A DNA stretch of 64,000 nt, taken from positions 224,565-288,564 of the forward strand of contig ONEY01000001.1 of NCBI GenBank assembly GCA_900316965.1. The letters are read 5' to 3'. The translations under genes and the position numbers were made by a program. Positions within the stretch are counted from its first letter, which is position 1, and the number at the start of each line of letters is the position of its first letter. Under the pieces are notes generated by a model. It did not search any database, had not been told where the DNA came from, and saw only the letters and a program-made list of their open reading frames with translations. Below, in pieces: positions 8,332 through 16,909 of the stretch. This DNA comes from an uncultured Bacteroidales bacterium (GTDB lineage: Bacteria; Bacteroidota; Bacteroidia; Bacteroidales; P3).

Positions 8332-9279
8332 ATGAAAAACGAAGATCTTAAAAAAGAAATTCTGAAGCTTAAGAAGGAGAAGAACGCCGTTATATTGGGT
8401 CATTATTATCAGATAGACGATATACAAGAGGTATCCGACTATGTGGGAGACAGCCTTGCATTGGCACAGGAAGCACAGAGGACGCAAGCGGAAATAATAG
8501 TTTTCTGTGGAGTTCATTTTATGGCCGAGACAGCCAAAATACTCAATCCATCGCGCAAGGTGCTTTTGCCTGATATAAACGCAAGTTGTTCGTTGGCCGA
8601 GTCGTGCACAGGCGAGGATCTTCGCAAATTCAAGGAAGAACATCCTGGACACTTTGTTGTGTCGTATGTCAACTGTTCGGCTGCGGTAAAGGCAGAGTCG
8701 GATCTAATCTGCACCTCGGGAAATGCGGAGAAATTGATAAACGCGCTTCCCAAGGATCAGAAAATAATATTCGCGCCCGACAAAAACCTTGGCGGATACA
8801 TTAACAGCCAAACCGGAAGAAATATGGTGTTGTGGAATGGGGTATGTACTGTTCACGACTCGTTGACGTCGGAAAATATATTGAATATGAAAGCTGCCCA
8901 TCCCGAGGCACCCGTTGTTGCCCATCCCGAGTGCAACGCCGCCGTATTGGCAGTATCAGATTTTATAGGATCGACCAAGGCCATGCTGACCTACATAAGC
9001 AAGTCGCAAAGCAAACAATTTATAGTAGCCACAGAGCCAGGCATACTCTATGAGATGAAAAGAAACAATCCCGACAAAGAGTTTTTGAATGTATTCAATA
9101 TAGAGGGATGCTCCTGTAACGAGTGTTCTTATATGAAACTCAATACGTTGGAAAAATTATATAATTGTTTGCTCAATGAAACGCCGGAGATAGTGATGGA
9201 TATGGCAACCATAGAAAAGGCAGCCAAACCAATAGTTCGCATGCTCGATATGTCGCGCGAGTTGGGAATTATCAAGTAG
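8332..9279 (+). CDS. nadA: Quinolinate synthase A
   Basis: Condenses iminoaspartate with dihydroxyacetone phosphate to quinolinate in NAD synthesis, using a 4Fe-4S cluster. The 315-residue length is normal. The N-terminal AVILGHYYQIDDIQEVSDYVGDS is split here as GHYYQ and DYVGDSL motifs; the cluster cysteines are expected in SYVNCSAAVKA, AHPECNAAVLA and EGCSCNECSYM, all present. GRNMVLWNG and ATEPG blocks also match. No nadB or nadC is adjacent; the next gene starts 87 bases later. It has its own promoter at 8159-8188. Confidence 0.95.
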   Translation: MKNEDLKKEILKLKKEKNAVILGHYYQIDDIQEVSDYVGDSLALAQEAQRTQAEIIVFCGVHFMAETAKILNPSRKVLLPDINASCSLAESCTGEDLRKFKEEHPGHFVVSYVNCSAAVKAESDLICTSGNAEKLINALPKDQKIIFAPDKNLGGYINSQTGRNMVLWNGVCTVHDSLTSENILNMKAAHPEAPVVAHPECNAAVLAVSDFIGSTKAMLTYISKSQSKQFIVATEPGILYEMKRNNPDKEFLNVFNIEGCSCNECSYMKLNTLEKLYNCLLNETPEIVMDMATIEKAAKPIVRMLDMSRELGIIK

Positions 9280-9366
9280 ATGGACGAAAGAAGTAAACCG
9301 ATCATAGTATTCATCAAATCATTTTAAGATTTTAAAAAGCAAATAAAGCGATAAATATTTCAATTT

Positions 9367-9876
9367 TTGATGATAGGACAGAAGCAAGTTTATGAGTACT
9401 TAGATAGTACTCATATCAGTTTTGATTATTACGAGCACCCCGAGGCGCCGACAATAGAGATTGCCGCACAATTTTATAGGGGAGAGGGGACGACATTGTG
9501 CAAAAACTTGTTTTTCAGGAACCATAAAGGCAACAAACATTATCTGGTCATTATGGATTCGAAACGAGATATGGATATACACAGCATAGAGAAGATGCTG
9601 CACCAAGGCAAGTTGTCGTTTGCCTCGCCCGAAAGGATGATGAAATATTTGGGAGTGAGGCCGGGTAGTGTAAGTTTGTTCAATCTGGTAAACGACACAA
9701 ACCACGAGGTGATATTATTTATTGATTCGTGCTTACTCAAGGCCGAAAAGGTGAGCTTTCATCCCAACGACAACCGCGCATCGTTGGTCATAAGCCGCGA
9801 CGATATGATGAAGTTTGTAGATAGTGTGGGTAACGAGTATAAGATACTCGACTTATACGAGAACGAGGAGTGTTGA
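9367..9876 (+). CDS. YbaK/ProX-type aminoacyl-tRNA deacylase
   Basis: A 169-residue stand-alone editing domain of the YbaK/ProX type, which hydrolyses mischarged tRNA, typically Ala- or Cys-tRNAPro. Visible are YYEHPEAPT near the N-terminus, the catalytic-region lysine in LCKNLFFRN, the strand HYLVIMDSKRDMD, FASPERMMKYLGVRPGSVS and the C-terminal SFHPNDNRASLVIS, all in the order of the ProX/PrdX group. Two Met codons adjoin at 9367 and 9370 and either may be used. The coding sequence contains a perfect 9-bp inverted repeat at 9391-9415. Which amino acid is edited cannot be told from sequence. Confidence 0.85.
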   Translation: MMIGQKQVYEYLDSTHISFDYYEHPEAPTIEIAAQFYRGEGTTLCKNLFFRNHKGNKHYLVIMDSKRDMDIHSIEKMLHQGKLSFASPERMMKYLGVRPGSVSLFNLVNDTNHEVILFIDSCLLKAEKVSFHPNDNRASLVISRDDMMKFVDSVGNEYKILDLYENEEC

Positions 9877-10000
9877 CAACCACAAGAAAATTGTTGATAA
9901 CGTAAATTTTTTTAATTATAAAAATAATATATAACACGTTGTGAAATAAGTTGTTGCTGATATGTTTCACGTGTAACATTTTTAGTGTTGAAATGATAAT

Positions 10001-10870
10001 ATGAAGACAATAGAAATAGAGGTAAAAGAACCTATAAAATTGCTAGAGTTGATAGATAAAAAGTTTCCCGATTTCAGTCGTACCAAGAAGAAGGAGATAC
10101 TAGCACATCGTGTTATTATAGCGTCGAGGCGAATCACACAGTACGACTTTCCTTTGCACGAGGGGATGAAGGTGATAATAGAGGGAGACGAAGACCGCAA
10201 CAAGATGATGCATGGCAAAATGCCGGTGGTTTTCGAAGACCGATACCTAATGGTTGTTGACAAACCTGTGGGGTTGTTGAGCAATAGCAAATTTCCCAAC
10301 GATATAACCGTCATTACCGAAATCAACGACTACCTTATAAAGCGCCGTTCCCGTCAGAGGGCACATATTGTCCATCGACTGGATCGCGACACATCGGGAC
10401 TTCTTTTGGTGGCAAAGACAAAAGAAGTGGCTCGCCAGTTTGAGGAGGATTGGAAAGAACGAGTTTTCGACCGTTCATATATAGCGGTAACATGGGGTGC
10501 GCCTGTGCCAGCCACAGGCACCGTACGCTCGTGGCTCACCGACAATGAATATGGCGTTGTGTCCTCTCCAACCGACAATGGAGGCAAATTGGCGATAACC
10601 CATTACAAAACATTGAACAAAAAAGGGCCATACGCATTGGTGAAAATGAACCTAGAAACAGGTCGCCGCAACCAGATACGAGTGCATATGCGAGAATTGG
10701 GTCACCCATTGCTCAAAGATCCCATCTATGGCTATCGTGACGACAAGTCGCCATTGAAAAGATTGGCCTTGCACGCCTACCGACTTTATTTTGTCCATCC
10801 CGTAACAGGCAAGGAAATAAAGCTAGAGACCCCGTTCCCTCCCGAATTTACAAGCCTTTTCGATAAATAA
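10001..10870 (+). CDS. RluA-family 23S rRNA pseudouridine synthase
   Basis: A 289-residue protein with an N-terminal S4-like RNA-binding segment (about 10-60, including FSRTKKKEILAHRVI) and a RluA/RluD catalytic domain. The catalytic aspartate is in VHRLDRDTSGLLLVAKT; LETGRRNQIRVHM and ALHAYRLYFVHPVTG are the other two family blocks. The target uridine cannot be assigned; RluD-like modification of 23S rRNA is most usual for S4-containing members. It lies 124 bases after the deacylase gene. Confidence 0.92.
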   Translation: MKTIEIEVKEPIKLLELIDKKFPDFSRTKKKEILAHRVIIASRRITQYDFPLHEGMKVIIEGDEDRNKMMHGKMPVVFEDRYLMVVDKPVGLLSNSKFPNDITVITEINDYLIKRRSRQRAHIVHRLDRDTSGLLLVAKTKEVARQFEEDWKERVFDRSYIAVTWGAPVPATGTVRSWLTDNEYGVVSSPTDNGGKLAITHYKTLNKKGPYALVKMNLETGRRNQIRVHMRELGHPLLKDPIYGYRDDKSPLKRLALHAYRLYFVHPVTGKEIKLETPFPPEFTSLFDK

Positions 10871-10972
10871 ACCTTTTGTCACAATATTTTTTATAATAAC
10901 ACGTTCAAATATATTAAGCAAAAATCACAATCACTTTTTGCATATAAACAGAACAATACAGAACAACAAGAG

Positions 10973-11590
10973 ATGGATTATAATACAAATAGAGGTGACA
11001 TGCTTTATCGCGAGTATGGCCGTACAATAACCAAGATAATAGAGGAAGTGTGTGCCGCTCCCGACGGAGCCTCGAAAGAAGAGGCGACTCGCGCTATAGT
11101 ATATGCCATGAGCCAGGTTGCAGGAGTGTCGATAAAGGACGATGTGTCGTATCACAAACTGTGGGATCACTTGATGGTGCTATCCGATTTCCGTCTCGAG
11201 AAATCGTGGCCATTCACGGCAGAAGAGCTCGAGCTTCTCAAACAGAAAAATGCCAAGAAGAATGAGAAGCCAGAGAAAAGACTCCCATACAAGGATGAGA
11301 AAATAAGCATACGCCAGTATGGCGCATACCTTGAATCTATGATGAAAAAGTTGCCATCAACTCCAGAAGGCGACGAGTACGACGCATTGGTTACGCTCAT
11401 AGCGCAACAAACCAAGAGATCCTATCTGGCGTGGAACGGAGAGTTGGCCGATGACAATATCATAGTTGACCATATAGCACGAATCTCTGGCGATGGACGT
11501 GTGGTTGAGAAATTGAGAAATAAAAGAATTGTTGTTCCCAGCAACACATTGCCGGTAGATGTAATGCAACCAAAAAAGAAAAAGAAATGA
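10973..11590 (+). CDS. DUF4290-family protein
   Basis: A 205-residue cytoplasmic protein of a Bacteroidetes-specific family of unknown function. It begins with MDYNTxRxxMxxREYGR, has a charged middle (LKQKNAKKNEKPEKRLPY), RQYGAYLESMM, and a very basic C-terminus (QPKKKKK). Its stop codon overlaps the murA start by 4 bases, so the two are translationally coupled; I know this DUF4290-murA arrangement from other Bacteroidetes, which suggests a link to cell-wall synthesis or growth. Confidence 0.8.
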   Translation: MDYNTNRGDMLYREYGRTITKIIEEVCAAPDGASKEEATRAIVYAMSQVAGVSIKDDVSYHKLWDHLMVLSDFRLEKSWPFTAEELELLKQKNAKKNEKPEKRLPYKDEKISIRQYGAYLESMMKKLPSTPEGDEYDALVTLIAQQTKRSYLAWNGELADDNIIVDHIARISGDGRVVEKLRNKRIVVPSNTLPVDVMQPKKKKK

Positions 11591-12945
11591 GTACTTTTGA
11601 GATAGAGGGTGGATACCATCTTAGTGGCACTATAAAACCACAGGGAGCCAAAAACGAGGCTCTTCAGGTCATTTGCGCCGTACTGCTCACAGACGAGGAG
11701 GTGACCATAGACAATGTTCCTGACATTAGAGATGTGAACCATCTCATAGCCCTGCTCAAACTTTTAGGTGTCAAGGTCAAGGAGAACCCCTGGAATGGTG
11801 TGGGCAAAAGCTACACCTTCTGTTCCGACAGCGTTGACCTCAACATAATAGGCAGCGAGGAATATTGCTCATTGGCATCGCGCCTGAGAGGCAGCATAAT
11901 GATAGCAGGACCTCTGCTGGCTCGTTTCGGTATGGCTGTGATTCCGCAGCCAGGTGGCGACAAGATAGGTCGTCGCCGCATAGATACCCACCTTACGGGT
12001 ATGGAGATGTTGGGAGCCTCGGTCGACGACTTCCTTCTCAGGGTTTCTTCCTCCGATGGCGCACGAGGCACCAGCTATGGTGGCTATCGTGTCACATCGC
12101 CCAACGGGCTCAAAGGAACCTATATGCTCCTTGACGAAGCCAGTGTGACGGGTACTGCCAACATTATTATGGCCGCTGTTATGGCCAAAGGAACGACAAC
12201 AATAATGAACGCCGCCTGCGAACCCTATATTTATCAGCTTTGCGAGATGCTCAACCGCATGGGCGCACACATATCCGGCGTCAGGAGCAACCGACTGACA
12301 ATAGAGGGTGTCGACCGCATGGGCGGCACCAAGCATTGTCTGCTTCCCGACATGATAGAGGTGGGTAGCTTCATAGGAATGGCGGCAATGACCCAGAGCG
12401 ACATCACCATAGGTGGTGTGGAGCTTGAGCACCTAGGGCTCATACCGCAGATATTCCGTCGCCTTGGAATAGAGATATGGCAACGCGGCAACGACCTATA
12501 CATTCCTGCCAAAGAGATATATGAGATTGACCGTTTCATGGATGGCTCCATACTCACCATCTCCGACGCACCTTGGCCAGGATTCACCCCCGACCTTATA
12601 AGTATTGCTTTGGTCACAGCCATTCAGGCGCGAGGAAGTGTCCTCATACACCAGAAAATGTTTGAGAGCCGCCTCTTCTTTGTCGATAAACTGATTGACA
12701 TGGGAGCCCAAATAATACTGTGCGACCCGCACCGCGCTACCGTTATCGGCTTGGCACGTGAACATCCTCTGAAGGGAATGCACATGACCTCGCCAGACAT
12801 ACGCGCCGGTGTTGCCCTCCTTATCGCCGCTATGGCCGCCCAGGGGGTAAGCCATATCGACAACATTGAGCAGATAGACAGAGGATACGAACATATCGAC
12901 GAGCGTCTCAACGCCCTAGGCGCCAAAATCAAGAGGTTGGATTGA
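11587..12945 (+). CDS. murA: UDP-N-acetylglucosamine 1-carboxyvinyltransferase with Asp in place of the fosfomycin-target Cys
   Basis: Transfers enolpyruvate from PEP to UDP-GlcNAc, the first committed step of peptidoglycan synthesis. Length 452 residues, longer than the 419 of E. coli. Lys22 and Asn23 are present in PQGAKNEALQV, and RLRGSIMIAGPLL and ASVTGTANI are conserved. In the catalytic loop the position of Cys115 (E. coli numbering) is Asp125, in QPGGDKIGRRR. Asp at this site is known in Mycobacterium and Chlamydia to keep activity and give natural resistance to fosfomycin, so resistance is expected here. Overlaps DUF4290 by 4 bases. Confidence 0.95.
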   Translation: MSTFEIEGGYHLSGTIKPQGAKNEALQVICAVLLTDEEVTIDNVPDIRDVNHLIALLKLLGVKVKENPWNGVGKSYTFCSDSVDLNIIGSEEYCSLASRLRGSIMIAGPLLARFGMAVIPQPGGDKIGRRRIDTHLTGMEMLGASVDDFLLRVSSSDGARGTSYGGYRVTSPNGLKGTYMLLDEASVTGTANIIMAAVMAKGTTTIMNAACEPYIYQLCEMLNRMGAHISGVRSNRLTIEGVDRMGGTKHCLLPDMIEVGSFIGMAAMTQSDITIGGVELEHLGLIPQIFRRLGIEIWQRGNDLYIPAKEIYEIDRFMDGSILTISDAPWPGFTPDLISIALVTAIQARGSVLIHQKMFESRLFFVDKLIDMGAQIILCDPHRATVIGLAREHPLKGMHMTSPDIRAGVALLIAAMAAQGVSHIDNIEQIDRGYEHIDERLNALGAKIKRLD

Positions 12946-12984
12946 CGATTGATATAAGTTTTTCATCATAAAACTAAGTCAAAG

Positions 12985-13767
12985 ATGTTTGGTTTTTTCA
13001 AAAGGAAACAAAATACACTACCCACATTCGCCCCGTTGGTGACAGATATGCATTGCCATCTGCTGCCTTTGGTCGACGATGGCAGCAAATCGCTTGAAGA
13101 GTCGCTCGAGGTAATGGAGGCTATGAAGGCTGTTGGCTACCAGCAGATAAAACTCACTCCTCATTTCAGCTATCCACGATTCCCTAATGTGGAAGAGCAA
13201 ATAATGGAGCGCTACGCACATTTTTGCGACGAAGTGGAAGCCAATAAAGGCGACAGAGATATGCCCCGCATGACGGGATGCACCGGCGAATATAATCTCG
13301 ACGACGGATTCCAAGGACATATTGATCACGGCAACTTGCTCACCTACCGTTTTGCCGACCCCAAACGAGGAGCCGAGAAGGGGCTTCTGCTTGTCGAAAC
13401 CTCGCTCCATCACAAGCGCATGGGAATAGATGAGATCATTTTCAATCGACTTATGGATGGTTACGACGTTATACTTGCCCACCCCGAGCGCTATCCCTAC
13501 TACGACAGCCACAGTAGTGAGTTGGAACAACTCAAGGAGCAAGGAGTTTATTTCCAATGCAACGTTTTGTCGCTCGACGGTTTTTACGGCGAGGTGGCAC
13601 AGCGCAAGGCATTCGAGTTTATAGAGAACGGATGGGTTGAGTTTCTGGGCACCGATATGCATAATGTTGAGTACGCATTGGCGTTGCGTCATGCATCCAC
13701 CAACAAGAAGATCATCAAGCTTATGGAAACCACCGATTTTGAAAACAAAAATCTGGCTGTGATATAA
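12985..13767 (+). CDS. CpsB/YwqE-type PHP-domain tyrosine phosphatase
   Basis: A 260-residue metal-dependent phosphatase. The PHP metal motifs are visible: TDMHCHLLPLVDDG (HxH), LTPHFSYPRF, GEYNLDDGF, VILAHPERYPYY and LGTDMHNVEYA. Family members dephosphorylate the tyrosine kinases that control capsule and exopolysaccharide export in Firmicutes and Bacteroidetes. No capsule kinase or polysaccharide locus adjoins, so its partner must be encoded elsewhere or it acts on another phosphorylated protein. It follows murA by 39 bases and may be in its operon. Confidence 0.88.
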   Translation: MFGFFKRKQNTLPTFAPLVTDMHCHLLPLVDDGSKSLEESLEVMEAMKAVGYQQIKLTPHFSYPRFPNVEEQIMERYAHFCDEVEANKGDRDMPRMTGCTGEYNLDDGFQGHIDHGNLLTYRFADPKRGAEKGLLLVETSLHHKRMGIDEIIFNRLMDGYDVILAHPERYPYYDSHSSELEQLKEQGVYFQCNVLSLDGFYGEVAQRKAFEFIENGWVEFLGTDMHNVEYALALRHASTNKKIIKLMETTDFENKNLAVI

Positions 13768-13823
13768 TGAAAAACATTTTATGACCTTTTAATACTTTAA
13801 TAAAACTTTCAAACCTATATATA

Positions 13824-15167
13824 ATGAATATTTTAGAAGCTATATCGCCCATAGATGGCCGTTATCGTGGAAAATGTGAAAAACTCGCCGGCTATTTCTC
13901 GGAATCGGCCTTGATTCGCTATCGTGTCAGAGTAGAGATAGAATACTATATCGCAATAATCAAGGAACTACGTCGCGACAATAGCGCCCTTGCCGAAGAG
14001 GCCTCGCTTCGCGCCATATACCAAGAATGGAGCCTCGAATCGGCACAGCGTGTCAAAGAGATAGAGCAAACCACCAACCACGATGTAAAGGCTGTGGAGT
14101 ATTTTATCAAGGAACGCCTTGACGCCATGAACTGCACGCTGCCTCGCGAAATGGTGCACTTTGGATTGACATCGCAGGATATCAACAATACCGCATTCCC
14201 CATGATGCTCCACGAGGCTCATAACGAAGTTATGCGTCCCGCTTTGGAGGAGATAGTCACCATAATAGATCAAATGGCCGAGGAATGGCGCACTATTCCC
14301 ATGCTTGCCCATACTCATGGACAGCCCGCATCGCCCACAGCTTTGGGCAAGGAGATAAAGGTTTTTGCCTATCGTCTTCGCGAACAGATGAAGCACCTTG
14401 ACGAGTTGCCTTTTGGCGGCAAGTTTGGCGGCGCCACGGGCAATTTCAACGCCCATACTGTTGCCTATCCCGACCACGACTGGGTGGCTTTTGCCAATGC
14501 TTTCCTGAAAGAGAGATTGGGATTGCAGCGTCAGCTCTTCACCACTCAGATTGAAAACTACGACAACCTGGCCGCCTACATGGACGCCATGCGTCGCATC
14601 AACACAATCCTTATCGACCTCAGCCGCGACATTTGGACCTATATCTCCATGAACTATTTCCGTCAGAAAATCAAAAGCGGCGAAGTGGGAAGCTCGGCAA
14701 TGCCACATAAAGTCAACCCTATCGACTTTGAGAATGCCGAAGGCAACCTCGGTCTTGCCGACGCAATCTTCACCCATCTAGCCATGAAACTCCCCATCTC
14801 TCGTATGCAGCGCGATTTGACCGACTCGACGGTGATTCGCAATTTGGGTATTCCTTTGGCACACACCCTTGTGGCTTTGCAGTCGCTCAAGAAGGGTTTT
14901 GGCAAATTGCTTCTCAACGAGGCAAAGCTGCTCTCCGACCTCGAAGACAATTGGGCCGTTACAGCTGAGGCTATACAAACTGTTTTGCGCAGCGTAAACT
15001 ATCCCAACCCCTATGAGGCTCTTAAGCAGCTTACCCGCACCAACGAGAAAGTTACCGCCGACACCATTTCCGCTTTCATAGATGGCCTCGACGTTGACAA
15101 CGATGTCAAGAAACGTCTTCACGATATCACTCCACATAATTATGTGGGTAATGCCATGAACTGGTAA
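13824..15167 (+). CDS. purB: Adenylosuccinate lyase
   Basis: Cleaves SAICAR and adenylosuccinate in purine synthesis. The 447-residue length fits the E. coli-like subfamily. Visible are SPIDGRYRGK at the N-terminus, TNHDVKAVEYFIKE, LTSQDINNTA, MLAHTHGQPASPT and the fumarase/aspartase-superfamily signature GSSAMPHKVNPIDFENAEG with the catalytic Ser in its flexible loop. It is followed by the ABC exporter after 14 bases. Confidence 0.97.
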   Translation: MNILEAISPIDGRYRGKCEKLAGYFSESALIRYRVRVEIEYYIAIIKELRRDNSALAEEASLRAIYQEWSLESAQRVKEIEQTTNHDVKAVEYFIKERLDAMNCTLPREMVHFGLTSQDINNTAFPMMLHEAHNEVMRPALEEIVTIIDQMAEEWRTIPMLAHTHGQPASPTALGKEIKVFAYRLREQMKHLDELPFGGKFGGATGNFNAHTVAYPDHDWVAFANAFLKERLGLQRQLFTTQIENYDNLAAYMDAMRRINTILIDLSRDIWTYISMNYFRQKIKSGEVGSSAMPHKVNPIDFENAEGNLGLADAIFTHLAMKLPISRMQRDLTDSTVIRNLGIPLAHTLVALQSLKKGFGKLLLNEAKLLSDLEDNWAVTAEAIQTVLRSVNYPNPYEALKQLTRTNEKVTADTISAFIDGLDVDNDVKKRLHDITPHNYVGNAMNW

Positions 15168-15181
15168 CAATAGTTATTTGT

Positions 15182-16909
15182 ATGAATCGGTTGACATCCA
15201 TATTGGTTAAAGAGAAGGCAGGCATGGTGTCTGCCTTCATCTTAACATCGGCTTTGGCAGCTTTGCTCACCATGGGCTCAGCCCTTAGTGTCACCGATTT
15301 TCTGCAATTGATATTTCCTTCCGACTCGTCGGCGTCGATGCTGAAAGGCGCTACCAACCCTCTCATGCGTCTGCTCGACAAGGTTTATGTGGTTCTTGCC
15401 GCCCAGGGGACAACAAAGGCGTTGGTTCTTTATGCCTTGTTGTTACTTGTGCTTTACGGCATGAAAAACTTGTTTTCCTATCTCTCGGCAGTGGCGTTTT
15501 CCAATGTCAAAACCAATGTGTTGCGTTTGCTTCGCAATCGTCTTCACCGCTCTGCCACAAATCAGGATTTCGCCACCTGGTCGTCGCAGCAGCAAGGACA
15601 ATGGCTTTCGGCTATGAGTAACGATGTTGTTGAATATGAAGCCAATGTGCTTGACAGTTTACGCATGATAGTCGCATCCTCGCTGACAATGATAATCTAT
15701 GTTGTCATGCTGCTTTATCTTGATTGGAAACTCACCCTCCTTGTTGTTTTTGTAATGCTTGTAGGCACGTTGCTGCTTTCTGCCAGCCGGCGTCTCAAGC
15801 GTCGCTCACGCCAGCTTCAGGCTCTCAATGGCGAGTTGTTATCGACAACACAGGAGACTATCGACTCTCTGAAAGAGATCAAGGCGGCTACGGCAATAGA
15901 ATATGTCAACCAACGACAGCGTGAGCAAAACAGCCTTTTTACTAAGCGTCGTGTGAGCCTCTATCGTCAGATATATGCCGCCTCGCCTTTGAGCGATTTT
16001 GTGGGCAACATCATTGTGGTTGTCATTCTTATTATCGGCGCCTACAGGGTTCTGGGCGACGCCGCGACCTTGTCGGCTTCGCTATTTGTGTCATACATTA
16101 TGATATATGTCCTTTTGCTTACTCCCATCAAGGATTTCAGCAACGCCATAGCTCAATTGAAAAAGGGTAGGGGAGTTGAGGACAGACTTCGTGAAATGGC
16201 AAGTGCGGCAAGTAATTGCGTGCCATCTGGTGACAAGGGAGGAGAAGGAAAAGAAAAAATAGAAAGTATAACTTTCAAGGATGTCAGTTTCGGTTACGGC
16301 GAGGCCGAAGTCATAAACCATCTGAATCTCGACCTCCCCATGCATTGCCACATCGCTGTCACCGGCGAAAGTGGCTCAGGCAAAAGCACTTTTGGAAGAT
16401 TGTTAGCGGGTCTTATTGAGCCCAGAAGTGGCTCTATTCTTATCAACGGACACATATCCAATGCTATGGAGCGAGCCTCGTTGATAGCTTACATACCTCA
16501 GGAGCCTATGCTCTTCAACGACACAATAGAGGAGAACATACGTTTTGGTCGTGAGTGGATAAGCCAGGAAGATATTGACGAAGCTGTGCGCGTTGCCCAG
16601 GTTACCCCTATTGTCGACAGCCTTCCCAACGGGTTGCAGAGCAATATCGGCGATGGAGGATGCCTGCTTAGCGGCGGCGAGCGTCAGCGTGTAAGCATAG
16701 CGCGAGCCTTGGCCGGCAAACCAGAGGTTGTTGTGATGGACGAAGCTACTGCCGCCCTCGATGCCGCAACCGAAACTCGATTCACTCATTCATTGCGCCA
16801 AATGTTGATCAATCACACTGTTGTCATCATTGCCCATCGCGTTTCGACAATAGCAAGTTGTGATAAAATATTCGACATAAAGAGCCATCTTCTTAAAACG
16901 ATAGTATGA
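15182..16909 (+). CDS. ABC exporter, fused membrane and ATPase domains (MsbA-like)
   Basis: A 575-residue half-transporter. The first 320 residues form the membrane domain with about six hydrophobic helices; the ATPase follows. Walker A is GESGSGKST, the signature LLSGGERQRVSIARAL, Walker B EVVVMDEATAALD and the switch His lies in IIAHRVSTI. A linker (about 335-355) is rich in Gly and Glu. Such proteins usually export lipids or peptides as homodimers; lipid A flipping is possible but not shown. Its last 4 bases overlap the start of the next gene, a secreted protein with a type IX sorting domain, so the two are co-translated. Confidence 0.88.
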   Translation: MNRLTSILVKEKAGMVSAFILTSALAALLTMGSALSVTDFLQLIFPSDSSASMLKGATNPLMRLLDKVYVVLAAQGTTKALVLYALLLLVLYGMKNLFSYLSAVAFSNVKTNVLRLLRNRLHRSATNQDFATWSSQQQGQWLSAMSNDVVEYEANVLDSLRMIVASSLTMIIYVVMLLYLDWKLTLLVVFVMLVGTLLLSASRRLKRRSRQLQALNGELLSTTQETIDSLKEIKAATAIEYVNQRQREQNSLFTKRRVSLYRQIYAASPLSDFVGNIIVVVILIIGAYRVLGDAATLSASLFVSYIMIYVLLLTPIKDFSNAIAQLKKGRGVEDRLREMASAASNCVPSGDKGGEGKEKIESITFKDVSFGYGEAEVINHLNLDLPMHCHIAVTGESGSGKSTFGRLLAGLIEPRSGSILINGHISNAMERASLIAYIPQEPMLFNDTIEENIRFGREWISQEDIDEAVRVAQVTPIVDSLPNGLQSNIGDGGCLLSGGERQRVSIARALAGKPEVVVMDEATAALDAATETRFTHSLRQMLINHTVVIIAHRVSTIASCDKIFDIKSHLLKTIV

